DNA of 64,000 nt from Nostoc sp. 'Lobaria pulmonaria (5183) cyanobiont' (GCF_002949795.1 NZ_CP026692.1:5254545-5318544), one strand, 5' to 3'; counted from the first letter of the stretch, positions 23,999-33,683 are shown. Made by a program: numbers and translations. The notes: generated by a model not told the origin, from the sequence alone.

Positions 23999-25507
23999 AT
24001 GTCTTACGTCTCCCTGCTGAGAAATATACCAGAAATCTTAAGCCAGCCAATTGGGATAGCAGCTATAGCCTCCCTTGGTATCCACGGTGCGATCGCTATG
24101 ATCGTACCATTGATGCCGATGGAGTCTAACAAGCCCAAAGAAACAGCATCATCTAAAACAGTTGGACTTTTGGAATTGAGCCAAGCAGACCAAAACCGTT
24201 TGCCGCAAAGCACACCCCAAATTGGTTTACAACAATTACCTCCAGTCGCCCCACTTGCTGCTCCAAACTTTAGCGTCCAACCGGGATTAACCCCGTTAGC
24301 GCCATCACCATCGAGTCAGCTGGTATTACCTCCGCTACCAGCATCATCGAATAACTATCGAGTATCCTCTTTGCCTACAAGGCAGTCTTTGCGGATGATT
24401 CCTAGTGATAATTTGCGGTTTGACGCGTCTAAATTTGATAGTTCTAAATTTAATACCAGCGCCAGATTCTCTCGACCAGTTCCTCGCGCGAATGTGAGTG
24501 AGAACGTAGCTAAATACGAACCACCTAAGCCGCTGGCTGTAAATAGGCTGCCAGAATTGCAGTCGCAGCAAATACCTGCTGATCTTCTGCGGAATGCCCA
24601 ACCTCCAATCTTATCTGACAGTACACCCGTTGAAACAGCACAGGTAAATACGACTTCTCAGCCAATGACGCAACCGATTAATAATAATGCGTCGTTTAGA
24701 ATTGCTCAAAACCCGCTGATAAATTCTCTAAAACAAGCTCCAACGAATGGGGGTACTTTAATTGGAACTAGGGGAAGCACGCTACAAACACCCGATTTAT
24801 CGGCTAAGGGAACTCAACAGGCAATTGCACAGCTAGACTCCTACGCCAACCTGAGAAAGGAAGTCCAGCAACAATACCCTAATGCTGAACAAAAACCAGT
24901 CATCCGCCAAACATTATCCACGGATAAGTCAAATCTTGAAGGTGCTGTTTTGGGTGTATTAGTGGTAGATCCTGATGGTAAGGTCTTAGATATCAAATTT
25001 CAAGACAAGTTAATTTCCCCGGAATTGCAATTAAAAGCAAGGCAATACTTCAACAAGCAATCCCCCAAGGGAGATAAACAGATTAGTTCCTATCCATTCA
25101 ACCTACGTTTCCAAAGCAGTACGAGCAATCTTACTGGAATTAATCAAGAGCAAAAGCCCTCGTCATTATCTGCACCGGGAATCAATAACAATCAGATTAC
25201 CCCCTCACCAGCAGCTACTTTTAAACCATTACCTAATTTACAAATCAGAAATAACCTGCCTACGTCCTCACCAACAGGTACTCTCAAACCATTAACTGCA
25301 CCAGCAGCTACTCCCAAACCATTATCTGAACTGCAAATTAAAAATAACCAGCCTACGCCTTCATCGGCAGCTACTACTTCTGAACCGTTATTGTTGCCGA
25401 AAATCAATCAGGGCCAGTCTACATCTGCTGCTGAATCGGATAAAAAATTAGTAGAACGGTTGCGTGAAGTCAAGGAAAGCAGACAAAAGTCTAATTCAGA
25501 AAAATAA
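23999..25507 (+). CDS. TonB-like Pro/Ser-rich envelope protein
   Basis: A 502-aa protein. A single hydrophobic segment near residues 18-38 resembles the TonB membrane anchor. A long Pro/Ser/Gln-rich low-complexity region follows, then a compact domain near residues 315-375 (GAVLGVLVVDPDGKVLDIKF, then SYPFNLRF) like a TonB C-terminal domain, and finally a second Pro/Thr-rich tail with repeated KPL..LQI units. The tail beyond the TonB-like domain is unusual. No exbB/exbD or receptor genes are adjacent. Confidence 0.7.
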   Translation: MSYVSLLRNIPEILSQPIGIAAIASLGIHGAIAMIVPLMPMESNKPKETASSKTVGLLELSQADQNRLPQSTPQIGLQQLPPVAPLAAPNFSVQPGLTPLAPSPSSQLVLPPLPASSNNYRVSSLPTRQSLRMIPSDNLRFDASKFDSSKFNTSARFSRPVPRANVSENVAKYEPPKPLAVNRLPELQSQQIPADLLRNAQPPILSDSTPVETAQVNTTSQPMTQPINNNASFRIAQNPLINSLKQAPTNGGTLIGTRGSTLQTPDLSAKGTQQAIAQLDSYANLRKEVQQQYPNAEQKPVIRQTLSTDKSNLEGAVLGVLVVDPDGKVLDIKFQDKLISPELQLKARQYFNKQSPKGDKQISSYPFNLRFQSSTSNLTGINQEQKPSSLSAPGINNNQITPSPAATFKPLPNLQIRNNLPTSSPTGTLKPLTAPAATPKPLSELQIKNNQPTPSSAATTSEPLLLPKINQGQSTSAAESDKKLVERLREVKESRQKSNSEK

Positions 25508-26324
25508 TCACCCGCTGATGATTTTGGATTCAGGTATAGGTAATTGATGTAGACGTATTCGCAGCGTCTCATAAAGAAGCGGCACTCTACGAGTTCTCCC
25601 CTGGAGTACCCTCAGGGCCTTTTACCTACCTGAAAATCATTCTTTTCGACTATTGTTTGCGTAAGTCCTGTTTAAAATACAATACGCTTGGGTTAAAAGT
25701 TATTAGACTTCTTGCATGAATCAAAAGCCCTCACCCTAAATCCCTCTCCCAAGCTTGGGAGAGGGACTTTGAAATTGTCTCCACTTCTCGCAAAATTGGG
25801 AGAAGGGGTTGGGGAATGTAGCTCGCTTCCCGCAGGGTGGGCTAGTTTTGTATTCGTGCAAGATAGCTATTGGTGTAGATAATTGGTCTTTTAAGATGCG
25901 ATAAATCCCGTCTCTACATCAGGGTATTGGGTTTAAAATATTGTTTTTAGTAGTTGACGAATAAGCGATCGCTAGTTCGTCATACATAATACTTTAGGAC
26001 TTACGCATTGACACAAAATACATAGTATGTAAGGCTTTAAAAACCACATCTGTCGTAGGGGCACAGCATTGCTGTGCCCCTACAGCGCGGGTTTACTGAT
26101 CATCAAAGAACAATTAATAAAGGCTGAAACGACCTATTTTCGTGAAATATACTATGATTAATTTGTACAGTGCGTAAGTCCTAACTTAACTGCTTCCAAG
26201 AAGGAAATGCACTGAGGGATTTCCAACAAATAAATTCTCCAATGTTTTGGGATGAGCGCCTAGCTGGCTAGTAATTAAAGATAAGCAAACGCTCACCCCA
26301 CAAGAACTAGATGATATAGGTACT
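25508..26324. other. Repeat-rich intergenic region
   Basis: No gene. It contains the orphan repeat end TGCGTAAGTCCT at 25659-25670, a dispersed hairpin repeat (CCCTCTCCCAAGCTTGGGAGAGGG) near 25743-25767, and a complete MITE-like element at 25995-26183. Confidence 0.7.
25995..26183. mobile_element. MITE-like element, 13-bp terminal inverted repeats
   Basis: TAGGACTTACGCA at 25995-26007 is exactly inverted at 26171-26183. Inside is a 29-base palindrome at 26054-26082 (GTAGGGGCACAGCA arms with a one-base loop). No coding capacity. A shorter relative with the same ends lies at 52876-52966. Confidence 0.8.
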
Positions 26325-26669
26325 TTACCAGCCTTGTTCTGCATTGTGAAAAACGTAAGCAGCTACCTCCAGAATCTCCTCAGAACTTAACTTGCCTTTA
26401 AAGGCAGGCATGGCATTTTTACCATTTTGCACTTGGTGGATAATCGCCTGGATTGAGTCTTGATTGTAATTTTCTAGGTATTTTGACAATGCTTCCTTTT
26501 TCAAAGTTTTCTGGCTGATAAGGATGTTACCGCCACCTATATGGCAAGAAGCGCAGTTAGCCTCGAAAATTTTAGCACCGTTGGATGTTTCGGCAGCTAG
26601 TGCTGGACTAATGAATGTGAATTTGAATAGGGCGATCGTCGACAGTAGAATTAATAAAAGTATTCTCAA
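26325..26669 (-). CDS. petJ: Cytochrome c6 precursor
   Basis: Soluble lumenal electron carrier between cytochrome b6f and photosystem I. The frame extends to 26699, but a TTG at 26669 preceded by GAGGAA gives a clean signal peptide ending in SPALAA, with the mature protein starting ETSNGAKIF. The haem site is CASCH and the sixth-ligand Met is in NAMPAFKG. The mature length of about 86 aa is typical. It lies downstream of petE, the copper protein that replaces it. Confidence 0.9.
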   Translation of the reverse strand: MRILLLILLSTIALFKFTFISPALAAETSNGAKIFEANCASCHIGGGNILISQKTLKKEALSKYLENYNQDSIQAIIHQVQNGKNAMPAFKGKLSSEEILEVAAYVFHNAEQGW

Positions 26670-26746
26670 CAAAATTTCCTCGCAACAAGCCTCCAGCAAG
26701 AGTATAAACGCGATTAATCCCTGACTAAGTCAAATTTGATCAAAAT

Positions 26747-26822
26747 TGGCGGTAACGAGTTCACTCCTCGATCGCTACAGATTGTTTAGCGTCTTAGGGA
26801 AGGATAGGACTCGTTACCGCCA
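26747..26822. promoter_or_regulatory. Inverted repeat between petE and petJ
   Basis: A 14-bp perfect inverted repeat (TGGCGGTAACGAGT at 26747-26760 and its complement at 26809-26822) with a 48-base spacer. It could be a terminator-like fold after petE, a regulatory RNA structure upstream of petJ, or a small dispersed repeat. Confidence 0.5.
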
Positions 26823-26917
26823 TTTGTGTATTTTGTGCGTCACCCTAGGAGTGTAGCGTGTGGCGATGAGCTAATTTCACTGAGTAATCATCTCGTGTCA
26901 AACGCTGGTGTTTCTAG

Positions 26918-27334
26918 CTATTGGACAGTGATTGTACCAACCATACCAGCACCACGATGAGGTTCACAGTAGAAGGTGTAGTCACCAGCAGGTGCGTCTG
27001 CTGCAAAGGTGGTTGTTTCCTTTTGACCGGGACTCATGAGCAACTTCTTATGAGACAGAGATTTAGCTAAATCGGCGCTCTTAGTAGGGTTTTTGGCAGC
27101 ATCAAACACAACATTATGGGGAGGAACTTTATTGTTCACCCATTCAATTGTGTCACCTGCTTTAATGGTCACCTTTTTCGGTTCAAATGCTAGCAGTCCT
27201 TTATCGCTACCCAATTTCACCTTGTAGGTTTCAGCCGAAGCACTGGGAGTAAAAACAGCAAAGCTGCTAACAACTAAAAGGATTGTCAACACAGCTAAAC
27301 CAAGGCGTCGCCAGCTTGCCGAAATTAATTTCAT
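26918..27334 (-). CDS. petE: Plastocyanin precursor
   Basis: Lumenal blue copper protein carrying electrons from b6f to photosystem I. A signal peptide ends TPSASA, with mature protein from ETYKVKLGSDKG. The copper ligands are visible: His in PPHNVVF, then Cys, His and Met in YCEPHRGAGM. Total length 138 aa. Same-strand neighbours are psbV upstream and petJ downstream. Copper-dependent petE/petJ switching is known in cyanobacteria; no operator could be identified. Confidence 0.97.
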   Translation of the reverse strand: MKLISASWRRLGLAVLTILLVVSSFAVFTPSASAETYKVKLGSDKGLLAFEPKKVTIKAGDTIEWVNNKVPPHNVVFDAAKNPTKSADLAKSLSHKKLLMSPGQKETTTFAADAPAGDYTFYCEPHRGAGMVGTITVQ

Positions 27335-27415
27335 AGCTCTCTCCTAACAAACAATTTTTTTCCTTTTCTCATTTTAAATAAAATCAACGTCAAAGTATGA
27401 CAATCTGTCATATAT

Positions 27416-27560
27416 CTATTTTTTTTTTAAGAATGGAGAGTAATTTATTGCAAAAAGCCGTCCAATCAGCAGTAAATGGGGAATAGGGAATAGGGAATAG
27501 GGACTAAATTCTTTCCAATGCCCTATTCCCAATGCCCAATGCCCTATTCCCAATGACTCA
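27416..27560. repeat. Low-complexity tandem repeats
   Basis: Short direct repeats of GGAATAGG and, inverted, CCCAATGCCC/CCTATTCCC type motifs between psbV and petE. They can fold back on each other and are widespread spacer repeats in this genome (similar text at 28530-28570). Confidence 0.7.
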
Positions 27561-27570
27561 ACTCCGGGAT

Positions 27571-28062
27571 TTAGTAATAGATTTTCCCGCCTCCCCACTT
27601 AGTACCAACGATTTTGGGTTGTAAGAGAATATGACCGGCGATCGCTTCCAAGTCATCATCCGTCAGATTTCGCACTGCTGTGAAAATATCTGCGCTTTTG
27701 AGACTGGGGTGTATTTCGGAAATCTCTTCTTCCCCGTCGTAAGTAGTGGGATTTTTCAGGTAATCTACTAAACCTTCAATGTTGTTACGGTTAGGTGTTG
27801 CTAGTGCCAAGTCCTCTGGAGTAAGTCCCACGTTTTGGTTTGTCTTGGTAACTCCACCAGCATGACATTGGGCGCAAGCGTAATTAAATAAGCGTTTGCC
27901 TTCTTTGACTTGTTTAAGGCTGAGTACAACGGTATCACCCTGAGTATTTAATGGCACTGTTCGGGTAGCTTTGTCCAGTTCCACTGCTGTCGCGCTACCG
28001 ACAATCAACTGAAACGAAAGTAAAACAGTAGCCACAACAACGCCAATTAGTCTTATAAACAT
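27571..28062 (-). CDS. psbV: Photosystem II cytochrome c550
   Basis: Extrinsic lumenal subunit stabilising the oxygen-evolving cluster. A signal peptide ends SATA, mature from VELDKATRTVPLN. The haem site is CAQCH at about residue 63; the second axial His is in EISEIHPSL. The C terminus KWGGGKIYY is diagnostic. Length 163 aa. Confidence 0.97.
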   Translation of the reverse strand: MFIRLIGVVVATVLLSFQLIVGSATAVELDKATRTVPLNTQGDTVVLSLKQVKEGKRLFNYACAQCHAGGVTKTNQNVGLTPEDLALATPNRNNIEGLVDYLKNPTTYDGEEEISEIHPSLKSADIFTAVRNLTDDDLEAIAGHILLQPKIVGTKWGGGKIYY

Positions 28063-28195
28063 GTTTCCCCTTAAAGATTTTGACGCTCAACACAGCTAAG
28101 AACGCGATTCTCAATCTCCAAGCTGCTAATTGCTAATGACTCATTGTTTTTTGTCATTAGCTATCAGTTATTAGCGAAAGTTCTGAGATAACCCT

Positions 28196-28411
28196 TCAGG
28201 GGACTTCGTGATCACCCACCAAGTCGTTAGTACCTTTGGGGCATATTTCAGACGATATTTGGGAAATAATTGCCTTTGCATCTTCTAACGCCAAACGGGT
28301 CTTTTGGTGTTTGTAGGCGATTCCCAGTTGGTTGCACAGAGAAAACACTTGTTCTACAGGAATGCTGTAGTCGGCAGCTATCTCTGCGATCGATAGGTCT
28401 GCAAAACCCAT
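28196..28411 (-). CDS. Small helix-turn-helix-like protein, 71 aa
   Basis: The pattern SIAEIAADYSIPVEQVFSLCNQLGI followed by RLALEDAKAIISQI resembles the small helical domain found at the N terminus of translation factor IF-2, or a helix-turn-helix. Such stand-alone proteins occur in cyanobacteria. Function unknown. Confidence 0.6.
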   Translation of the reverse strand: MGFADLSIAEIAADYSIPVEQVFSLCNQLGIAYKHQKTRLALEDAKAIISQISSEICPKGTNDLVGDHEVP

Positions 28412-28572
28412 AATGCTTGTTTACTGATAGATAGAGATTGAGTCGCTGTAATACCAATATCACGTTAGGAGTGCAATTTGTTGCCCAAAATACTCTTTGG
28501 GGAATGGGACATGGGGGGACAAGGGAGACAAGGGGAATAACCCAATACCCAATACCCAATACCCAATGCCTA

Positions 28573-29409
28573 TTAACCTTTTCCTCCGGTAAAGGTGACG
28601 CTTTGAATAAAGTAACGATTAAAAAAGGCGTAAATACCTAAAGCTGGCAGGGTAAAGACCATAGAAGCCGCCATAATGTAGTTCCAATAGCTGATGTATT
28701 GACCTTTGAAGGTGTTCAGCCCCAAAGGAAGGGTAAACATTTCTGGGTCAAATAGGATAACTATAGGCAGTAAAAAATTATTCCAACTCCCCATGAACAC
28801 AAAAACTGCCTGTGCTGCTAGTGCTGGTTTTGCCAAAGGTAAGACAATGTGTCGAAAAATTCCAAAAGTATTTAAGCCATCGAGTTGAGCTGCTTCTTCT
28901 AATTCTTTAGGAAAATTAACGAAAAACTGCCGCATCATGAAGATAAAAGTGGCATTAACCATGCTAGGAACAATCATGCCTTGGTAAGAATTTAGCCAGC
29001 CGATCGCTTTCAAAATCAAAAATGTGGGAATCAGGGTGATTTGCGTCGGTACTGCTAGTACTGCCAAAATTAGGAAGAACCAAAAGCGCTTGCCCACAAA
29101 GCGCAGTCTTGCCAAGGCATAACCAGCCATTGAATTTAACAACAAGTTTAAAAGCGTAACGCTGACGGCGATCGCTACACTGTTGAACAACCAGCGCCAA
29201 AATAGCGGTTCTTGGAGAAAGATTTGTCTGTAGTTATCGAGAGTAAAATTCTTGGGGAGAAAGTTGGGTTCACCACTGACAATCTCTGTTAGTGGCTTAA
29301 ATGATGCCGAAAGTGCCCAGAGAAAGGGAATTAGGGTAACGATCGCATAGAATGTCAGCAAGATGTATAACAAGACTTTGAGCCAGGATAAGCCAGAGAT
29401 TTTAATCAA
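28573..29409 (-). CDS. Sugar ABC transporter permease (MalG/CUT1 type)
   Basis: Six predicted membrane helices and the EAA loop EAAQLDGLNTFGIFRHIVLP near residue 190, which contacts the ATPase. Length 278 aa. Its start overlaps the MalF-type gene stop by four bases (ATGA type), so translation is coupled. It forms the inner-membrane channel for a sugar or glycoside. The ATPase gene is not in the window; a shared MsiK-like ATPase is likely. Confidence 0.93.
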   Translation of the reverse strand: MIKISGLSWLKVLLYILLTFYAIVTLIPFLWALSASFKPLTEIVSGEPNFLPKNFTLDNYRQIFLQEPLFWRWLFNSVAIAVSVTLLNLLLNSMAGYALARLRFVGKRFWFFLILAVLAVPTQITLIPTFLILKAIGWLNSYQGMIVPSMVNATFIFMMRQFFVNFPKELEEAAQLDGLNTFGIFRHIVLPLAKPALAAQAVFVFMGSWNNFLLPIVILFDPEMFTLPLGLNTFKGQYISYWNYIMAASMVFTLPALGIYAFFNRYFIQSVTFTGGKG

Positions 29410-30314
29410 ATCCGTTCGCCTCCGAAAAGTCGCCGTTGAATTAAAGTGATGGCAATGATCACTGCTGCTAACAAAAATGCGATCGCAGCGGCATATCCCA
29501 TTTGTAAATTCCGAAATACAGATTGATAAATCAGCAGCACCACAGTTAAGGTAGCGTTGTTTGGCCCGCCAGTACCGCCAGAAAAGATGTAAGACTGGTC
29601 AAAAAGTTGAAAAGTCCCAATCACCCCCACTGCCACCACAAAGAAGGTTACAGGCTTCAGCAAGGGAAGGGTAATGTGAATAAATTGCTGCCATTCATTT
29701 GCACCATCGAGTTCTGCCGCCTCATAAAGAGTTTGGGGTATATCTTGCAACGCCGCCAGATAAATCACCATGAAAAACGGCGCAGTTGACCAAATGTTCA
29801 TGATCATAATGCCTTTGAGCGCAACTGCTGGATCGCCCAACCAGTTATAAGTAGGTAGCCCCATAAAAGTGAGAAAATCGTTTAGTAGCCCATCAGTGTT
29901 ATAAATCCACATGAAGATAAGTGTCAGCACTGTTGAAGAAGTGACTGTGGGCAAAAAGTAGAGGATGCGCCACCAGTTTTTACCGCGAATCCCAGAATTC
30001 AGAGTTACCGCCAGAATTAAAGCTAAGACTGTTTGAGTTGGCACAACAATGGCTACATATTGTGCTGTGTTTCTTAAAGCAATCCAAACTCGTTCATCTT
30101 CAGCTAATTGCGTGAAGTTCCGAAAACCGATGAACTCGTACTCAATACCGCCGAGAAGTTGAACTTTTTGCAAGGAAAGAAAAACGGCGTAGAGAATGGG
30201 TAAAACTACAAAAGTTCCCAAAACTAGTATGGTGGGCATGATGAACATATACCCAGCCAAGTCTTCTCTGATATTCCACCTGGGGTTATTCCGCCGCCTG
30301 TTGATTTCAAACAC
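29406..30314 (-). CDS. Sugar ABC transporter permease (MalF/CUT1 type)
   Basis: Partner of the adjacent MalG-type permease. Six membrane helices, EAA loop EAAELDGANEWQQFIHITLP near residue 200, 302 aa. The cognate binding-protein gene is probably the one at 35275-36540 on the same strand, now separated by a 5-kb island. Confidence 0.93.
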   Translation of the reverse strand: MFEINRRRNNPRWNIREDLAGYMFIMPTILVLGTFVVLPILYAVFLSLQKVQLLGGIEYEFIGFRNFTQLAEDERVWIALRNTAQYVAIVVPTQTVLALILAVTLNSGIRGKNWWRILYFLPTVTSSTVLTLIFMWIYNTDGLLNDFLTFMGLPTYNWLGDPAVALKGIMIMNIWSTAPFFMVIYLAALQDIPQTLYEAAELDGANEWQQFIHITLPLLKPVTFFVVAVGVIGTFQLFDQSYIFSGGTGGPNNATLTVVLLIYQSVFRNLQMGYAAAIAFLLAAVIIAITLIQRRLFGGERI

Positions 30315-30563
30315 TACAGAACCTCCGCTTAATCCCGCACTAACCCGGCTGTAGCGATGGGTAGTGCATGATTATTTATCGTACTCCTGTAAAAAAATAA
30401 TTAACCTGATTTAGATAAGTTTCTATTTTTAGAAAGCGTAGACGCAAAGCGGCAAGTCACGAGACATCGGTTCTATGAGTTAGCTGCTTATGTAATTTCG
30501 GGAACTATATATTTAGTTTCCTTGGCGATGCTAATTAACCTAACTCAAGCAAGAGGACACAAA

Positions 30564-31019
30564 ATGTCATATACAGCCTACTTACTTCGATTAAAAGTAA
30601 ACTTCAGAGAACTGGTAAAACTCAAAAAAGCCTACGGGTCAAAACTATCATAGAACAGTTTGGCTATCAGCGTAGAAGTCAATCATTCATAGATGATTTT
30701 AATATTACTCTTGATAAATTGGGACTTTGTGCAAATCCTCTGTTGGATTTGTATATTTTTTTAGATACAAAGATAGCTATTTCTATTAAAGGTATATTAT
30801 GGCGATCGCTTCCAGGTTGTAATCATGGTTCCTGATTATGAAAAACACCAAGTAGTCCCAGTCTCATTTGACTCTATTGATTATCCATCTTTTGAGTATG
30901 TCGCTAAAAAACCTGATTTAGTACAAGCAGATCCAATTACTAATCGCATCAAAGAATTTAAACTTGACTTTAGCCAAGTCAAAGGGCTAAACGAAGAAAA
31001 TGAGTGTGAAGAATCCTAA
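30564..31019 (+). pseudogene. Frameshifted remnant of an unknown gene
   Basis: A good ribosome site (GAGG) precedes ATG 30564, but the frame closes at 30653 (MSYTAYLLRLKVNFRELVK). The reading continues in the next frame (TIIEQFGYQRRSQSFIDDFN) and again in another frame from 30825 (MVPDYEKHQVVPVSFDSIDY) to 31019. At least two frame shifts, one close to a GCGATCGC octamer at 30801, separate the pieces. I do not recognise the ancestral family. Confidence 0.5.
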
Positions 31020-31052
31020 GTTAGAAACTCTGAAATTAGAATGGGGATTGGA

Positions 31053-31845
31053 TTAGCAATAGCTTAATAAAAATGGCGATCGCTCTTTTAGCAGTGTTGG
31101 AAACATCACTCTAGGAATATTAGGATATTTTACTTGAAAACTGCTGCTAACAAGTGTAGGATTAATGGCGATCGCCAGAGCTAGAATTTTGCCTGCACCC
31201 CGAAACTCTGTACCAACTTTGCTATAGGCTCTAGTTAAGCTGCTAGGCCAAGGGTCTACTCGACAAAGAAAAGAATGATTGAATACTTCCATTGCCTGTT
31301 TGTATTCGGGGTCTTGAGTAGTACTATCGGCTTCGTGTTTACGAATGACCTCTTGTACTTCAATTGGTAGCTCATTCATCAGGCTATAAGCTTGAGATGA
31401 CAAATTGTCGAATGCTAGAAGGCGTGTTAGCTAGAACGAGACTGACTAACCCAGTAGGTTGAGAAAAAGCATGTTCCAAGGCTAAACAACCGCCCCATGA
31501 TTGCCCAAAAAGATGAATTTGGTCTAAATTTAAGGCACTGCGGACGGCGAAGAGTTCTTCTTTGAACAAATCAATGGAATATAAGGTGGGATGTGTGGGG
31601 CGATCGCTATTACCACACCCTAATTGATCGTAAAAAATAACTCGCCTTCCGGTTGCGGCGATCGCTTCCAAAGGTTCTAAGTAGTCGTGGGGTACTCCTG
31701 GCCCCCCATGAAGACACAGCAGTGGTAGTTTTTTAGAATATTCTTGGTCTGGTTTAACGATGCGATACCATACCTGATGACCACGGAATGAAATAAAGTC
31801 TTCGAGGGCAGAAGTATTAGACATGGCACAAAAATTATTTGACAT
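31053..31845 (-). pseudogene. Broken alpha/beta hydrolase (proline iminopeptidase-like)
   Basis: The upstream half (31845-31384) reads LLCLHGGPGVPHDY with the oxyanion HGGP motif and the nucleophile elbow GQSWGG. The frame then shifts near 31390-31400 and continues as 31403-31053 (NELPIEVQEVIRKHEADST). The part bearing the catalytic Asp and His is lost or replaced by unrelated sequence. Not functional as an intact peptidase. Confidence 0.75.
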
Positions 31846-31880
31846 TATAATAGTCGACTATACGTAGACAAAAATAGCAA

Positions 31881-33257
31881 ATGGCGATCGTCCGCCCAAG
31901 AATAATTGATTACCACGGCATTTCAGCTACCCAAGCACAGCTAGATTTTGCCATAACATTTCTAGATGAAGATATTCCCCTTTACGTTGACCCTTTTCTT
32001 TTATGGAAGTCTCCCTCACAACAAGACCAATCACTTCATACCTCCATAATTAATTCCTTTAATAACCTAAACTTTCTTGTTCAGAAAGGCAAAATAGATC
32101 AGGCTCGTGACAATCTCATTCTTGCATCTGAATGCCAAGAGATTGGACTGGGATTGTCAAAAAAACGAAAAGGGATAAAAATTAGCCGTAAAAAAGCAGA
32201 TGAAATTCTCTCTTTATTTCAGAGAATTACTGAGTATGGAAAATACGGATTTGTTCACTTTGAAGAAATCCAGTTTTATGTAGATGGAATTGCGAAAGAT
32301 CGGATCAGTGATATTTGTTGTAATTTTATTAAATCATTTTTAATAGACTTTACAATACAACAATGCGAACAACTAGGGATACCAATTGATAAAGCTGTTG
32401 TTTCTGGACTTTATGACTACCGTAAAAATTTATTTATCTTAGATAAGGAAATTACATTGCCTGTGAATCCTGAAACAAAAGAGCCTTTAATTTTTGTTCC
32501 TAAGAGATGGCTCAAATTTTCTCCGTGGATCAACTTTGAAGACTACTTTAAGGATTACTGTCCTCGTGATGAAATTTTTAATCCTGGTGAGCCAGAAGAA
32601 CGTGTTAAGGTTCTAAACTTCAATAGGGAGAATTATGGCATTGTTCAGGAATATATCAAGGTAAAAGAGCGAACTCAGGATGACTGTAAAAACGATCCGC
32701 TATTTAAACAGATTCCCGTCTTGTCCGCTAAACGAAAATTAGGTGAAATACAAAAGTTACCAACAGGAAAGACGAATGAAGCAGACATTAAATACGAAAA
32801 TTATATCTGTCAACTTCTTGCATCGCTTTTCTATCCAGACCTTGACTTTGCAGCAAAACAGAGTCGTACAGAATCTGGAAGACTTATTCGAGACCTCATT
32901 TTTTACAATAATAGGTCAATTGATTTTCTTCAAGAGATTTATCAAGACTATGGCAATAGACAGCTTGTTTTTGAGTTAAAGAACGTCAAGATAATTGAGC
33001 GTGAACACATTAGCCAACTCAATAGATATCTGGATTCTGGTCTTGGTAAGTTTGGTGTTCTCGTCACAAGAAACCCTCTCTCAAAAGCAATGTTGGGCAA
33101 TACTATTGATTTATGGTCTGGACAAAGACGATGTATCATTACGCTTACAGATGAGGATATCTCCTTAATGGTTAATATTTTTGAGAGTAAGCAGCGCTCA
33201 CCAATTGATGTTCTCAAAAAAAAGTATGTGGAGTTTCGTCGAGCTTGTCCCTCATGA
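31881..33257 (+). CDS. Uncharacterised protein with PD-(D/E)XK-like C-terminal region, 458 aa
   Basis: I do not recognise the full-length family. The N terminus (GISATQAQLDFAITFLDEDI, then YVDPFLLW) suggests a structured domain. In the C-terminal third, RDLIFYNN (Asp338) is followed by a strand with FELKN (Glu365, Lys367), the spacing expected of a PD-(D/E)XK nuclease core. No signal peptide or membrane segment. Two paralogous small genes follow at 12 and 9 base gaps in the same direction, forming an operon. It sits among pseudogenes and a toxin-antitoxin pair. A defence or nuclease role is inference. Confidence 0.75.
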   Translation: MAIVRPRIIDYHGISATQAQLDFAITFLDEDIPLYVDPFLLWKSPSQQDQSLHTSIINSFNNLNFLVQKGKIDQARDNLILASECQEIGLGLSKKRKGIKISRKKADEILSLFQRITEYGKYGFVHFEEIQFYVDGIAKDRISDICCNFIKSFLIDFTIQQCEQLGIPIDKAVVSGLYDYRKNLFILDKEITLPVNPETKEPLIFVPKRWLKFSPWINFEDYFKDYCPRDEIFNPGEPEERVKVLNFNRENYGIVQEYIKVKERTQDDCKNDPLFKQIPVLSAKRKLGEIQKLPTGKTNEADIKYENYICQLLASLFYPDLDFAAKQSRTESGRLIRDLIFYNNRSIDFLQEIYQDYGNRQLVFELKNVKIIEREHISQLNRYLDSGLGKFGVLVTRNPLSKAMLGNTIDLWSGQRRCIITLTDEDISLMVNIFESKQRSPIDVLKKKYVEFRRACPS

Positions 33258-33269
33258 AAGATGAAATAG

Positions 33270-33674
33270 ATGAAGCGTAAAGATGTTGATGAATTTGAAA
33301 AACTATCGGGACAACTTCAAGGTATTTACGAAGAGATTTCTGTATTGTCTAAAAAATCTCCCAATGATGCAGTCAATAAGTTTAAACTCAATTTTATCAA
33401 CCAACTGTTGAATGGCTCGAATGGATTCCTTGAAGATAAATATCGGCCTTTTAAAGAATTTTCAGAGTTTGATACAGATGATGTTCCACAAAATAGTGAT
33501 GTAGTATTTATTCTCTCACAGTATCTACAATGCTTTGAGAAAATGCGTGCAGATAATGTAAAGCAGCGATATCTCAGTTGGTATTGGGTAGTAGATGCTG
33601 AAGGAAATGAAATTGGAGATGAATCAGGCAAAATTTATATTAAAACAATTCGTCCAAAGCGCTTAAGAGAATAA
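33270..33674 (+). CDS. Small operon partner A, 134 aa, paralogue of the next gene
   Basis: A helical, charged protein. The central block (LSKKSPNDAVNKFKLNFINQLL, then TDDVPQNSDVVFILSQYLQCF) matches the following protein closely in its DDVPQNSDVV..LSQY motif. The C-terminal tail (YLSWYWVVDAEGNEIGDESG) is specific to this copy. No known family recognised. It lies 12 bases after the nuclease-like gene and nine before its paralogue, so the products probably act together. Confidence 0.75.
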   Translation: MKRKDVDEFEKLSGQLQGIYEEISVLSKKSPNDAVNKFKLNFINQLLNGSNGFLEDKYRPFKEFSEFDTDDVPQNSDVVFILSQYLQCFEKMRADNVKQRYLSWYWVVDAEGNEIGDESGKIYIKTIRPKRLRE

Positions 33675-33683
33675 ATTATTATT

